Assembly (NCBI GenBank): GCA_000385875.2
Contig: KK365139.1
Span: 127,575-154,088 of the forward strand
From: Anncaliia algerae PRA339
Taxonomy: Eukaryota; Microsporidia; Tubulinosematidae
Length of the DNA: 26,514 nucleotides
Reading direction: 5' to 3'
Shown here in pieces: positions 9,442 to 19,100 of this stretch. Each line of letters starts with the position of its first letter. Within the stretch, counting starts at the first letter, position 1. The position numbers were made by a program, and so were the translations under genes. The notes below the pieces were generated by a model. The model did no database searches. It was not told the origin of the DNA and saw only the letters and a program-made list of their open reading frames with translations.

Positions 9442-11662
9442 TGTTTGGAAAATAAAATTTATAAATATACTTTTTTAAATGTTAAATACAACAGATCTTT
9501 TCTTTTAAATTAAAAACATATAAAAAAATTTTTTAAATAAGGAACCTATTATTGATTTCCAGGTCTTTCAATCTGCTAAATTTTTTTCCACATACTATTT
9601 TACGAGTAATTGAATTTGATTTACAAATCTGAATTTATTAATCAATCAAAAAATTTGAAATTTTATTTTTTTTGCATTTTTAACATTAATGAAATTATAA
9701 AAATCTATGAAGCACTTAAAATATGTGTTAATTTGCTTAAAGTTATTAAACTGAGGAAAAAAATTTAATTGTCACATATTACAAAGAATTTTATAGCAGA
9801 AATAATATTCAAAGGTTCCATCTCTTTATAATCTAACTGGTTTACCTTTAAGAAGAGTTTATAAAAGAACCTAAAAATAGTTGCCTATCAAAATTATTTG
9901 GCATATATTTTGGTAATTACTAAATACGAAAGCTAAAGTAAATAATATATTTTTATTATGCGAAATCTTTTAGCACTTTTATGTATCACAGGCAAAATTT
10001 ATTATGGTAATTTATGATAATGAAATAGAGGCAATAATGTCAATATTGAATATTAGAACTTGAATCATTATATAGTTTATTTTGTAAACATGACCAAAAA
10101 CTATTGAAATTAAGGTATTTTTGGAAGTTGGTTTTAATTTCAAAAATATTTCTTATTTGGTATCTAAGAAAATATGAAAATTTTAACAACAAAGGAATAA
10201 TATTTAAAAAAATACCGCCTTTCTCTTGCAAATTTTTTAATTTTTTTCGATTTTAAGACTGGAAAGGCTATGATTCAAAAATTTTCAATCCGAAAAAAAG
10301 TTTTAAAAACAGATATTTTATAAATATAAAATATCTAAGAAGCCCACATATTTAAAGGTAATAAATGTGGAAATTTAAATTAAAGTCTTTTATAAGCTCT
10401 AAATGCTAATATTTGACTCGTTACTTCTATCTGTAGCATAATTTATTTCAAGGAATCTACAAAATCCTAAAACGTTATTTGAATGGAGAAATATAAATTA
10501 TCAATCATTGAACCATTTGCATACTCATACGGGCTAAATATTGTTAATAAAAATGTTTATTTCATATTACACATTCTTGATAAGTTTTTAATGTAAAAGG
10601 ATATTTGTTTACTAAAATTTTTATATGCAAAATAAGATCAAGAAAAATATTGCTAATATATATTTTTAATACAACCTATTTAGCGATTGAAACTTTGCTT
10701 TTGCAACTATAAAAAACAAAAATCATAAATTAATGTTTTGATCAGAAGTTTTAATTAATTAAGGCCTGATAGATATCCATGCCAAACTTACTTTATAGTA
10801 AAAAAACAAAGTCGCGGCTAAGAATCTTTTTCACTTTAGGAATATTTGATAGGTAAAAATTTGCTATGATTCAATCAATCTTTTTTTAGTAAATTGTATT
10901 CACTCTTCAAAATTAATCATTAAACCTAAATATTGACATCCGAATCGAATTGTTTATTAAGTTGAAATCCAACTGGCAATATAGGGAATGCACAGTAAAA
11001 TTTACTTTTCGCGATAAAAATTTGGATTTTATATTATAAACTAAACATATAAATAGAATTTAGGGTGAAGATATTCTTTTTTTAAACATTTGTAAAAGCA
11101 AAAGTAAAAAATATATTTTGTTGAAAAAGGCAGGAATTTGTTAAAGATTATTTTAATTTAAGAAATGTTATTGTGATCAAATGTGGTATTCAGACATTCA
11201 TTTATTCGATAATTCTCTATAATTTTAATTATTTTTTACTTTATATTAAGAAAATTTGTTAGAACATGATTTCCAAATGAAAAGACCTATGCCATGTTTT
11301 TGTTAGTGAACATAGCTCAATCAACTTACTCTATGCAAACAAAATCTTCCATTTCTCCCTACCTCTCCTGGAAATAATGATTTTGACAAAATTATATCTT
11401 CAAATATAAATGTCGAAAAAAACTCAAGAAACTTTATTCTCCCAAATAAACTCAAAGTTACGAGACATAAGAAAAAATATGGCTCGTTTTATTTTTCTTA
11501 TGTATCTTTTAATATGTAAAATTCTTAAAATATATCTTGTTAATGACTTCACATGGATTTGATACAATAAATCGAATATTTAAATTATTTGAAAAGGTGA
11601 TGCACTCAGATTTTAGAATCGAGAGTTAAAAATTGAAACCCCACTTTTGTTTTATATTAGGT
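9442..11662. other. Intergenic, nothing firmly recognised
   Basis: The first 60 bases resemble the leader of zinc-finger copy 1. The rest is A+T-rich. The open frame at 10040-10231 (minus) looks like chance. The end (about 11460-11662) may be the decayed N-terminal part of the transposase fossil that follows, but no motif was recognised. Confidence 0.5.
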
Positions 11663-11807
11663 GAAATCAAGTTTGGAAAAAGAAAATATCATCAGAGCAC
11701 GAATTAAGGGACAACTATTTAGAAAACTTAAAATTATCGAGAGAAAAATTCTTGTTGTTATTGTCCCCAAAAATACTAGCTTTGTTTATAACATGGATAT
11801 ATATAGT
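11663..11807 (+). pseudogene. Merlin/ISXO2-like transposase fossil 4 (core fragment)
   Basis: From 11663 one frame reads EIKFGKRKYHQ, matching the family motif EIDESKFGKRKYHRG with the Asp-Glu-Ser, including the first catalytic Asp, apparently deleted. A shift then leads to a frame open to the TAG at 11808, reading IKGQLF...IERKILVVIVPKNTS, which matches the following block KGQWVFGGIERKT...VIVPKRT. The two blocks are adjacent and in the expected order. No C-terminal block (SDCW, HTNxIE) was found downstream, so the copy is truncated or decayed beyond recognition. Confidence 0.6.
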
Positions 11808-12375
11808 TAGGTTGTACTTGATTCTATTCTTGTAAAAAATAGGTGAAAGGGCTATTATATTTCAAAGAAAATCTTTATTAACAGAATCCTTAGTAAAACA
11901 TTCTATTTTCATAAATATCGATAGAAGTCATAAAATATTATTGAGGTCATTTAAATGATAAAAATACGAAATTAACACACAAAGCACAGATAGAGGAAAA
12001 TGCAGGTAGTATAGCCCAAGAATAAAATAAAATTAATTTGATTTTTAAATCATTGTTATGCTTACCTATTTTTTCTGGTTGGTATTTTTTAAATTATCCT
12101 TAATTGATTAAATTATATTTTAATAAATGCAAAAATAGATTGATTTAGTGACAAGAACAAAAGGCGAATAGAATAAATTTATTCCTTTAAATTGATTTAT
12201 ATGATGATAAAAGTATCTATAAAAAACATAACCATGCTTTCCTGTATCTCAATACCCATATAACCTGCACTTGATAAAAAATATTGCTATAAATATTATG
12301 ATAAATCAAAGGATTGTTAAATATTTTAAAACAAATTTTTAGCATCCAAGAAAAAATCCTGTGTTTTTGTATGCA
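11808..12375. other. Intergenic, nothing recognised
   Basis: A+T-rich DNA between a transposase fossil and the tandem duplication. No C-terminal transposase motif, gene or repeat was recognised. Confidence 0.5.
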
Positions 12376-13594
12376 GTTGAATAGGAAGTTAAAAATATAT
12401 AGTATTTCTGAAGAAACTATTTTTCGAAATCTTAAAATATATTAGATATTAATGGTTATAATTTTAGAAATGTGAATGACACGGATATTAAAAAGTGACA
12501 TTTTCTCTATTTCTTGAATAAAACAAATTTTTTCACGTGAACTATCACCATCTAATTCTGGATTGGTGAAAATTACTATTTTAATACAAAAAAAAATATA
12601 AAATAGATAATAAGAAGGTTAATGAACTAATTATATCTTTGGTAAATTTAATGAAGGTAAAAATATTTTTTCTATGATTTTGAAATAAAAACAAAATTCT
12701 TTTTATACATTATTTCTTTGATTATAATAACAATCTTTTGTAAGATTTCTATCCCACTAAATTCATCAATAAATTTTTTACTGGCATTAAAAAATCTTTT
12801 CTTTTGAGTTTAATTCATTGAGAGTCCATGGGATTCTTAATATGCTTCTTTAAACGTTATCCCTTTAAATTGAAATACTCTTAGAAACGTTTTAATTACC
12901 TATAGAATACTCTTGTTAATGTTTTTTAATCAAAATCTAATAAAATTACTCTTACCCCCTAAAAACCTTCTTTTCTTGAACATCAATTTAAATTATTATA
13001 GAGGTTGGATTTCCTCGGCTTTCCCTGCGCTGAGACATTATATATTTTAATAAGAGTAGAATTTAGAAAAGACATACTTTATTTAAAAAGTTTCTATTTA
13101 GGTTTTTCAATCACTTAAATCACCAATCAGCCTTTGATCTCCTTTCATTAAGATCATCACTCCCCCTTTATGTCCTCTTTGAACTCGACCAATCGGCTTA
13201 CCTGTCGATTTAACTATAGGGTTCAACTTCTTAGGTATTTAATTTAGTACTTTTATTTATAATTCAACGTTTATGACAAATTAAGTCATACTTATACCAA
13301 ACTTTTGATAATTATATAACTCAAATGTTTATCGACATAAATAGTTGATTCATTTACAATTTAATATGTTGTAGTTTGAATTAACTATTTATTTTTTAAT
13401 TCAAAATAGTTCTTGCAAACATCCTTGTAACTCCATTCCCATCTTCAACAATGCAGGGTGTCTGTTTTCTCAGGAAATATCCACCATGATAGCTTAAACA
13501 TTTATAATTCAACATAGCTCATCTAGTTGAATAATATTTCTTAGAGCATCAAGCATATATTCTTCTAACTCTTCTTCTTTATATTCTATGTGTT
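12376..13594. repeat. Tandem duplication, unit 1 (about 1.22 kb)
   Basis: This unit recurs head to tail at 13595-14858 with only scattered substitutions, roughly 97% identity by eye. Unit 1 lacks a 46-nt segment present in unit 2 (about 14783-14828); the segment is bounded by CTTC on both sides, so a microhomology deletion in unit 1 is likely. The minus strand carries several open, coding-like blocks separated by stops, in order: 13107-13238 (contains STGKPIGRVQRGHKGG), 12672-12809 (contains FIDEFSGIEILQ) and 12442-12618 (contains FTNPELDGDSSREK). No family was recognised. The unit probably holds a decayed gene or element. Confidence 0.9.
12442..13238 (-). pseudogene. Decayed unidentified coding DNA in repeat unit 1
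   Basis: Three minus-strand stop-to-stop frames of 43, 45 and 58 codons have coding-like composition (balanced Asp/Glu/Lys/Arg, Gly and Pro) rather than the Lys/Asn/Ile/Phe noise of the surrounding DNA. They lie in different frames with stops between. Another block at about 13440-13590 reads EYKEEELEEYMLDALRN, then in another frame YHGGYFLRKQTPCIVEDG. Together they look like one ancient gene read from about 13590 towards 12442. The product is unknown; a mobile-element protein is possible. Confidence 0.3.
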
Positions 13595-14858
13595 GTTGAA
13601 TAGGAAGTTAAAAATATATAGTATTTCTGAAGAAACTATTTTTCAAAATCTTAAAATATATTAGATATTAATTGTTATAATTTTAGAAATGTGATTGACA
13701 CGGATATTAAAAAGTGACATTTTCTCTATTTCTTGAATAAAACAAATTATTTCACGTCAACTATCACCATCTAATTCTGGATTGGTGAAAATTACTATTT
13801 TAATACAAAAAAAAATATAAAATAGATAATAAGAAGGTTAATGAACTAATTATATCTTTGGTAAATTTAATGAAGGTAAAAATATTTTTTCTATGATTTT
13901 GAAATAAAAACAAAATTCTTTTTATACATTATTTCTTTGATTATAATAACAATCTTTTGTAAGATTTCTATCCCACTAAATTCATCAATAAATTTTTTAC
14001 TGGCATTAAAAAATCTTTTCTTTTGAGTTTAATTCATTGAGAGTCCATGGGATTCTTAATATGCTTCTTTAAACGTTATCCCTTTAAATTGAAATACTCT
14101 TAGAAACGTTTTAATTACCTATAGAATACTCTTGTTAATGTTTTTTAATCAAAATCTAATAAAATTACTCTTAACCCTTAAAAACCTTCTTTTCTTGAAC
14201 ATCAATTTAAATTATTATAGAGGTTGGATTTCCTCGGCTTTCCCTGCGCTGAGACATTATATATTTTAATAAGAGTAGAATTTAGAAAAGACATACTTTA
14301 TTTAAAAAGTTTCTATTTAGGTTTTTCAATCACTTAAATCACCAATCAGCCTTTGATCTCCTTTCATTAAGATCATCACTCCCCCTTTATGTCTTCTTTG
14401 AACTCGACCAGTCGGCTTACCTGTCGATTTAACTATAGGGTTCAATTTCTTAGGTATTTAATTAGTACTTTTGTTTATAATTCAACGTTTATGACAAATT
14501 AAGTCATACTTATACCAAATTTTTGATAATTATATAACTCAAATGTTTATCGACATAAATAGTTTGTTAAATTACAATTTAATATATTGTAGTTTGAATC
14601 AACCATTTATTTTTTAATTCAAAATGGTTCTTGCAAACATTCTTGTAACTCCATTCCCAGCTTCAACAATGCAGAGTGTCTGTTTTCTCAGGAAATATCC
14701 ACCATGATAGCTTAGACATTTATAATTCAGCATAGCTCATCCAGTTGAATATTATATCTTAGAGCATCAAACATATATTCTTCAAAGTCAGGTTTAATTT
14801 TTAAAAAAAATTGTTTTTCCATAACCTTCTAACTCTTCCTCTTTATATTCTATGTGTT
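13595..14858. repeat. Tandem duplication, unit 2 (about 1.26 kb)
   Basis: Second copy of the unit at 12376-13594, directly adjoining it. It keeps the 46-nt segment missing from unit 1. Its version of the FTNPELDGDSSREK frame has a TGA in place of one Ser codon, so that block, open in unit 1, is broken here. Other stops near the minus-strand start (after DELC) occur in both units, showing the coding content was already decaying before duplication. Confidence 0.9.
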
Positions 14859-14961
14859 TTTAATTATAAAAGTGCCTTTACAGACATTTATTTTTCATGA
14901 TTTTTCTCATACTATCTCTAAATAAATGGTTAGTTGAAATAAATTTAAATATCTCTTAAAG

Positions 14962-15430
14962 AAAGCTATTTATTAAGAAGGCATTGTGGAAAAGAATATC
15001 GCCAGGCATAGTGATCTGTAGATCTTACATTTTTTACCAATTTATTAGAATTTATTTCAATCACAATATTACCTTCTACCCAACAAGTTAATTTCTATTG
15101 AAAATGTGTTACAGTTTCTTGAGTTTGTCATATCATATGTTTTTCTAATTCATTGGTGATTTTTTCATTTGATGCTATAGCATGTATATTTTTACTTTAA
15201 TAAATAGTATTTTTTTATATTTAATATAATTTATTTCAATCACAATATTATCTTCTACCCAACAAGTTAATTTCTATTGATAATGTATTACAGTTTCTTG
15301 AGTTTGTCATATCATATGTTTTTCTAATTCATTGGTGATTTTTTCATTTGATGCTATTGCATGTATATTTTTACTTTAATAAATAGTATTTTTTTATATT
15401 TAATATATTACTTTCCCTTTCTGGGGGAAT
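14962..15430. repeat. Repeat block A with an internal 179-bp tandem duplication
   Basis: The block starts AAAGCTATTTATTAAG and ends CCCTTTCTGGGGGAAT. Within it, 15049-15227 is repeated at 15228-15406 with a few substitutions. The block recurs after the assembly gap at 15568-15856 with only one 179-bp unit. No coding content was recognised. Confidence 0.9.
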
Positions 15431-15567
15431 NNNNNNNNNNNNNNNNNNNNNNNNNNNNNNNNNNNNNNNNNNNNNNNNNNNNNNNNNNNNNNNNNNNNNN
15501 NNNNNNNNNNNNNNNNNNNNNNNNNNNNNNNNNNNNNNNNNNNNNNNNNNNNNNNNNNNNNNNNNNN
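15431..15567. other. Assembly gap (137 N)
   Basis: A run of 137 undetermined bases. It sits exactly between two copies of the same repeat block, so its true size and content are uncertain. Translations crossing it are meaningless. Confidence 0.99.
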
Positions 15568-15856
15568 AAAGCTATTTATTAAGAAGGCATTGTGGAAAAG
15601 AATATCGCCAGGCATAGTGATCTGTAGATCTTACATTTTTTACCAATTTATTAGAATTTATTTCAATCACAATATTACCTTCTACCCAACATGTTAATTT
15701 CTATTGAAAATGTGTTACAGTTTCTTGTGTTTGTTATCTCATATGTTTTTCTAATTCATTTGGTGCTTTTTCATTTCATGCTATAGCATGTATATTTTTA
15801 CTTTAATAAATAGTATTTTTTATATTTAATATATTACTTTCCCTTTCTGGGGGAAT
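15568..15856. repeat. Repeat block B, second copy after the gap
   Basis: It begins at the same base as block A (14962, offset 606) and ends with the same CCCTTTCTGGGGGAAT. It differs by a few substitutions and lacks the internal 179-bp duplication. It leads directly into the transposase fossil at 15920. Confidence 0.88.
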
Positions 15857-15919
15857 AATAACATTTGGTCCAAATATTTTGATGATTAAGGACAACAATT
15901 TTAAAGACCTATATTTCAA

Positions 15920-16296
15920 GGAGATTTAATAAAACAAATTTAACTGAAGTGAATAATCAAGTAATTGAGATTAGTGAAGCAATAGCCAAAAGAAGAAAGT
16001 ATAATAGAAGATATCATGTTTCATTATTCTGTTTCTTGGAATGATTAACGACTGGTTTGAAGAGAATTAAATGATTTATTTTGATGATTTAATAGAGGAA
16101 ATTTGTCAAAAAGTGTAAATACCATTTCACAATCCATGCTGATTGCAGGAAATCATATAACGATTAATTTAAATACCACATTGGATATTTAAAAGTTAAT
16201 CATTTTATTGAATATAAAAATAAGACATCTGGTTGCCATACTAACACAATTGAAACTTATTGAGCAGGAAATAAAGTATTTATTTCTTCTATGTAA
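15920..16296 (+). pseudogene. Merlin/ISXO2-like transposase fossil 5 (best preserved)
   Basis: From about 15929 the frame reads KTNLTEVNNQVIEISEAIA, then KRRKYNRRYHV, matching the family VEIDESxIAKRKYNRGRxV block with the first catalytic Asp replaced by Ser. The middle (about 16020-16130) is scrambled. From 16135 another frame gives ADCRKSYND, the SDCWKSY block with the second catalytic Asp kept, a TAA at 16165, then HIGYLKVNHFIEYKNKTSG and CHTNTIETY, the VNHS...HTNTIEGxW block with the catalytic Glu kept. A TGA at 16261 stands where the family has Trp. It continues AGNKVFIS to a TAA at 16294. Clearly dead but well recognisable; this copy anchors the identification of the other four. Confidence 0.8.
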
Positions 16297-16720
16297 ATAA
16301 GAAAGTGAAACAATTTTATAGTTATTCCGTTTCGTGAAATTAAACAATATCCTTTATAGGACATTAAAAACGATATTAAATTATTTAGTACGCCGGTTGG
16401 ATTCAGTTGGATCTTAAAGAATAACATTGCTTATAAAAATAAGATCTTTATTAAATCTTATTTACCTTATTTAAGCCAATATTTTTGTTTGTTTCAAGGC
16501 ATCTCTAAATTTAAAGTTCCAGGTTGGTGTAAAGATAAACCAATATTTTATTCAAAATAACTATCAGATAAAGTTATAATATATAAATTTTAAATCATCA
16601 TACAAACTTGTATTTTAACACCCAATTAGCCCATTGTTTCATTCATTAAAATAAATTATTTTATTTTTTTACAATTTAATTAAAATATTAGTTAGTAAAA
16701 AATAGAATTTTAGTAAAATA
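16297..16720. other. Intergenic with an unassigned open stretch
   Basis: Between the transposase fossil and the 3' end of PTH2. The plus strand is open without an ATG from 16360 to the TAA at 16558-16560 (66 codons, containing STPVGFSWILKNN and FKVPGWCKDKPIFYSK), a composition more coding-like than its surroundings. No family was recognised. Confidence 0.4.
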
Positions 16721-17116
16721 TTAAAGTAATTTTAATTTTCCTGTGACGTGGTCTAAAATTTCTTTAGTCTCTGGACCAATAGCAATGACTGTATTAGATC
16801 CTGGCAATACTTCAGTACGTCCCGCATCATAAATAAAATGAATTGGTAGCTTTCTAGAATTACATTCATTAATTATATTTATCATCTCTAATCTGTTGGC
16901 TTTTACAACAATTTTAGGTTGCCCATCTCTCAACCATTCATGTAGAATATATTTATCAGTTTTTAGTATAACCTCAGATGTGGCATGGCATGCTTGTGAA
17001 ATTATTTTACCTGTTGTCATCCTTAGATCAGTATTAACAACAATTACAACACGTAATTCTTTTCTTACAGTAATTGTTCTTGTGCAAGAATATGAACCAG
17101 TTGCTTGAATTACCAT
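16721..17116 (-). CDS. PTH2: Peptidyl-tRNA hydrolase 2 (PTH2 family)
   Basis: This enzyme hydrolyses the ester bond of peptidyl-tRNAs that drop off ribosomes, recycling tRNA. The 131-residue protein carries the whole PTH2 fold: a first strand with VVIVVNTDL (23-31), then GKIISQACHA (36-45, the GKIAAQCSHA motif with the conserved Lys37, Gln41 and His44), EWLRDGQPKIVVK (60-72), the signature DAGRTEVLPGSNTV (97-110), IGP (113-115) and the typical C-terminal VTGKLKLL at the very end. Length is that of the bare catalytic domain plus about 20 residues; there is no N-terminal membrane anchor as found in many animal PTH2 proteins, so a cytosolic enzyme is expected. The ATG at 17116 gives a short lead before the first strand. 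The next gene is divergent, with 250 bp between the starts. This is the only certain housekeeping gene here. Confidence 0.97.
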   Translation of the reverse strand: MVIQATGSYSCTRTITVRKELRVVIVVNTDLRMTTGKIISQACHATSEVILKTDKYILHEWLRDGQPKIVVKANRLEMINIINECNSRKLPIHFIYDAGRTEVLPGSNTVIAIGPETKEILDHVTGKLKLL

Positions 17117-17366
17117 GCAATTATTGTTGTATTTAATAAATATTTGTCACTTTTAATAAATATTTTTTAAATAATTAAATTTATTAATTAAATATCCCTT
17201 TAAACACTAATTTAATTAACAATTAGTTTGTTTTAATATTTTTAAATTAAATTTAATTATATCACATAAAAAATATTCAATTTTTTATAATTCTTTACCA
17301 TGAAAATTATATAAAAGATTTACTATGAAAATTAAATATAATTTTCTGAGTAAATAACCCCGTAGA
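17117..17366. promoter_or_regulatory. Divergent promoter region, PTH2 and small secreted protein
   Basis: 250 bp separate the two start codons, so both promoters must lie here or overlap the genes. It is extremely A+T-rich. CCCC at 17358-17361 lies 5 nt before the right-hand ATG, resembling the C-rich start-proximal motif known in microsporidia. No such motif precedes PTH2. Confidence 0.5.
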
Positions 17367-17588
17367 ATGAAATTATATTTCTATATTTATTTAATTATAA
17401 CAGCAAATATTGTATATAGCAGTGAAACTAAGTCAAGCAACAATCCAGATGACTGGGATGAAACGATTGATATAGGAGAAATATTTGAATTTATGCGTAA
17501 AGATATCATTGAAACACCTTTATCACCACTACCAGAAATAGAAGATGTTCATGATACAAGTCTTTCGGATAAAAATAAATCAGAGTAA
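17367..17588 (+). CDS. Small acidic secreted protein, unknown function
   Basis: A 73-residue protein. Residues 1-19 form a convincing signal peptide: Lys2, a hydrophobic core LYFYIYLIITANIVY, and small residues SS for cleavage. The mature part of about 54 residues is strongly acidic (16 Asp/Glu against 5 Lys/Arg) with a Pro-rich patch LSPLPEIED and no Cys. No family was recognised. The start is supported by CCCC 5 nt upstream, the same kind of motif as before the large protein at 23680. If the organism is a microsporidian, a spore-wall, polar-tube-associated or host-directed role is possible, but nothing here shows which. A chance ORF is less likely because the signal peptide, start motif and non-random acidic composition agree. 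Confidence 0.65.
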   Translation: MKLYFYIYLIITANIVYSSETKSSNNPDDWDETIDIGEIFEFMRKDIIETPLSPLPEIEDVHDTSLSDKNKSE

Positions 17589-19100
17589 AGTTATTGTTAC
17601 CAAAATACTGCGTAATTTAATGATACCTATCTTCTTTTGTTTATTTTAAATTTTGGATTCAAATCGATAAATATAATTGTTGTGTAACAGCATTCTAGTA
17701 TTTTAGTGTTAGAATGCTAATTACACACACTTCTTTAAGGTAAATTAATTAAATTCTTATTAAATTCCATATTTGGAAATATTGTTTATTTACCGGAATT
17801 AATTTATCCATGAAGGAAAGTGAAGAATTAAATAAAAGTTTTAATAGCACTTTAATAATTATTATAAGAGTCAGAAGCAAAAACATTAAATATGTGTTTT
17901 GTTTAAAAAAGTTAAGTAAAGCATTTTAATTTCTTTTAAAACTAAACTTTTCAATATATTTTTTAGGCAATATTAGTATTTCCATAAATGAATAATTTAT
18001 TATGTTTTCCTAGAGAATATTAATTTATATAATTCAATAAATAATTATTCATCCAAGGAATGATGATATAAAAAAGATAGAGCACGGAAAAATTATTAAT
18101 TAAATTATATATATTCTTGCTGTTTGAATTTTTTTTCTATCCTCAATAATTAATAATCTTAAATACATCTTCAATTATATATTCCTTCTAAGAAATATTC
18201 ATTTAATCATGATTGGTTTTATGATTGCATTTATATTATATTTATGAATTCTTAGATTCGACACACATTAAATAGAGCGATTACTTTGTAGGATATGTAA
18301 ATTTACCATGAAAACAGGCAGCTTTTCTGTCTAATATTTCAAAAAAAATTCTTTTAACTGTTGTTTAAATAAGATTCAATCAAATAGTTAAAACATTTGA
18401 TTAATATGACTTTTCCTCGATACCACTTTTAGAACTTTTCAAGAAAAAAAATTATAATTAAAATTAATAAAAAATATTTATTAAAAATATAATATTATTA
18501 TGGCAATTATTCTAAATGAGTTGGAATTAATAAAATTTTTATCGTAATTCATATGCAAATAATATGTATCCTAAGATTCTGTGTCCTAATATATTTTATA
18601 TTTATATAATAAGAAATAATTTGTTTGCGCACAAAATGTTATTTCATTTCTGTTACTTTAGGTAGCAAAGGTGTATTTTATGAAAATAAAGAATAAATAA
18701 ATTTGATTTTAATTAAACGTTATAATTAGTTATTATTTAAAAGCAAATACTTTATACTAAGATAATTTAAAATAATTAAGACCAATAAATGTCTTTTTGC
18801 TTGTTTTTATAAAAAACAATCAAATTTAATTAAAATAGCGTCTTGATTTTGGTAGGGTTATCCTAATTTAATGTTTTTTTCTTAACAGTTATCATCACAG
18901 AATATATACGGAACGTCTGCAAAAATGAAATCTTGGGGAAAAAATTTCATCTTTAATATGTTAAAAAGGAATTATTTTTATCAATTTAATTAAATTTTGC
19001 CAAAAATTGTATTTATTTAAAAATTCATTATTTTATAACTATGGACCAATTAGAACTTTAATTGTTAAATTATTGATAAATATTCGTACCAATAGTTTTC
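17589..19100. other. Intergenic with one strong inverted repeat
   Basis: 1.5 kb of A+T-rich DNA. The only structure recognised is the inverted repeat at 17681-17727. No ORF, RNA gene or transposase motif was seen. Confidence 0.55.
17681..17727. repeat. Inverted repeat, 16 paired bases with a small bulge
   Basis: Left arm TGTGTAA (17681-17687) and AGCATTCTA (17689-17697); right arm TAGAATGCT (17710-17718) and TTACACA (17721-17727). All 16 pairs are Watson-Crick, with a 1-versus-2-nt bulge between the two stems and a 12-nt loop. It begins 93 nt after the stop of the small secreted protein gene. It could be a 3'-end hairpin of that transcript, or an end structure of a small transposon. It is longer than expected by chance, though A+T-rich DNA yields many short ones. 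Confidence 0.6.

Noticed and set aside
10040-10231. 63-codon minus-strand ORF
   Set aside because: No start signal, homolog or domain; composition like the surrounding intergenic DNA.
15361-15615. ORFs crossing the N run on both strands
   Set aside because: They exist only because N codons are not read as stops.
16896-17108. 70-codon plus-strand ORF
   Set aside because: Antisense shadow of PTH2.
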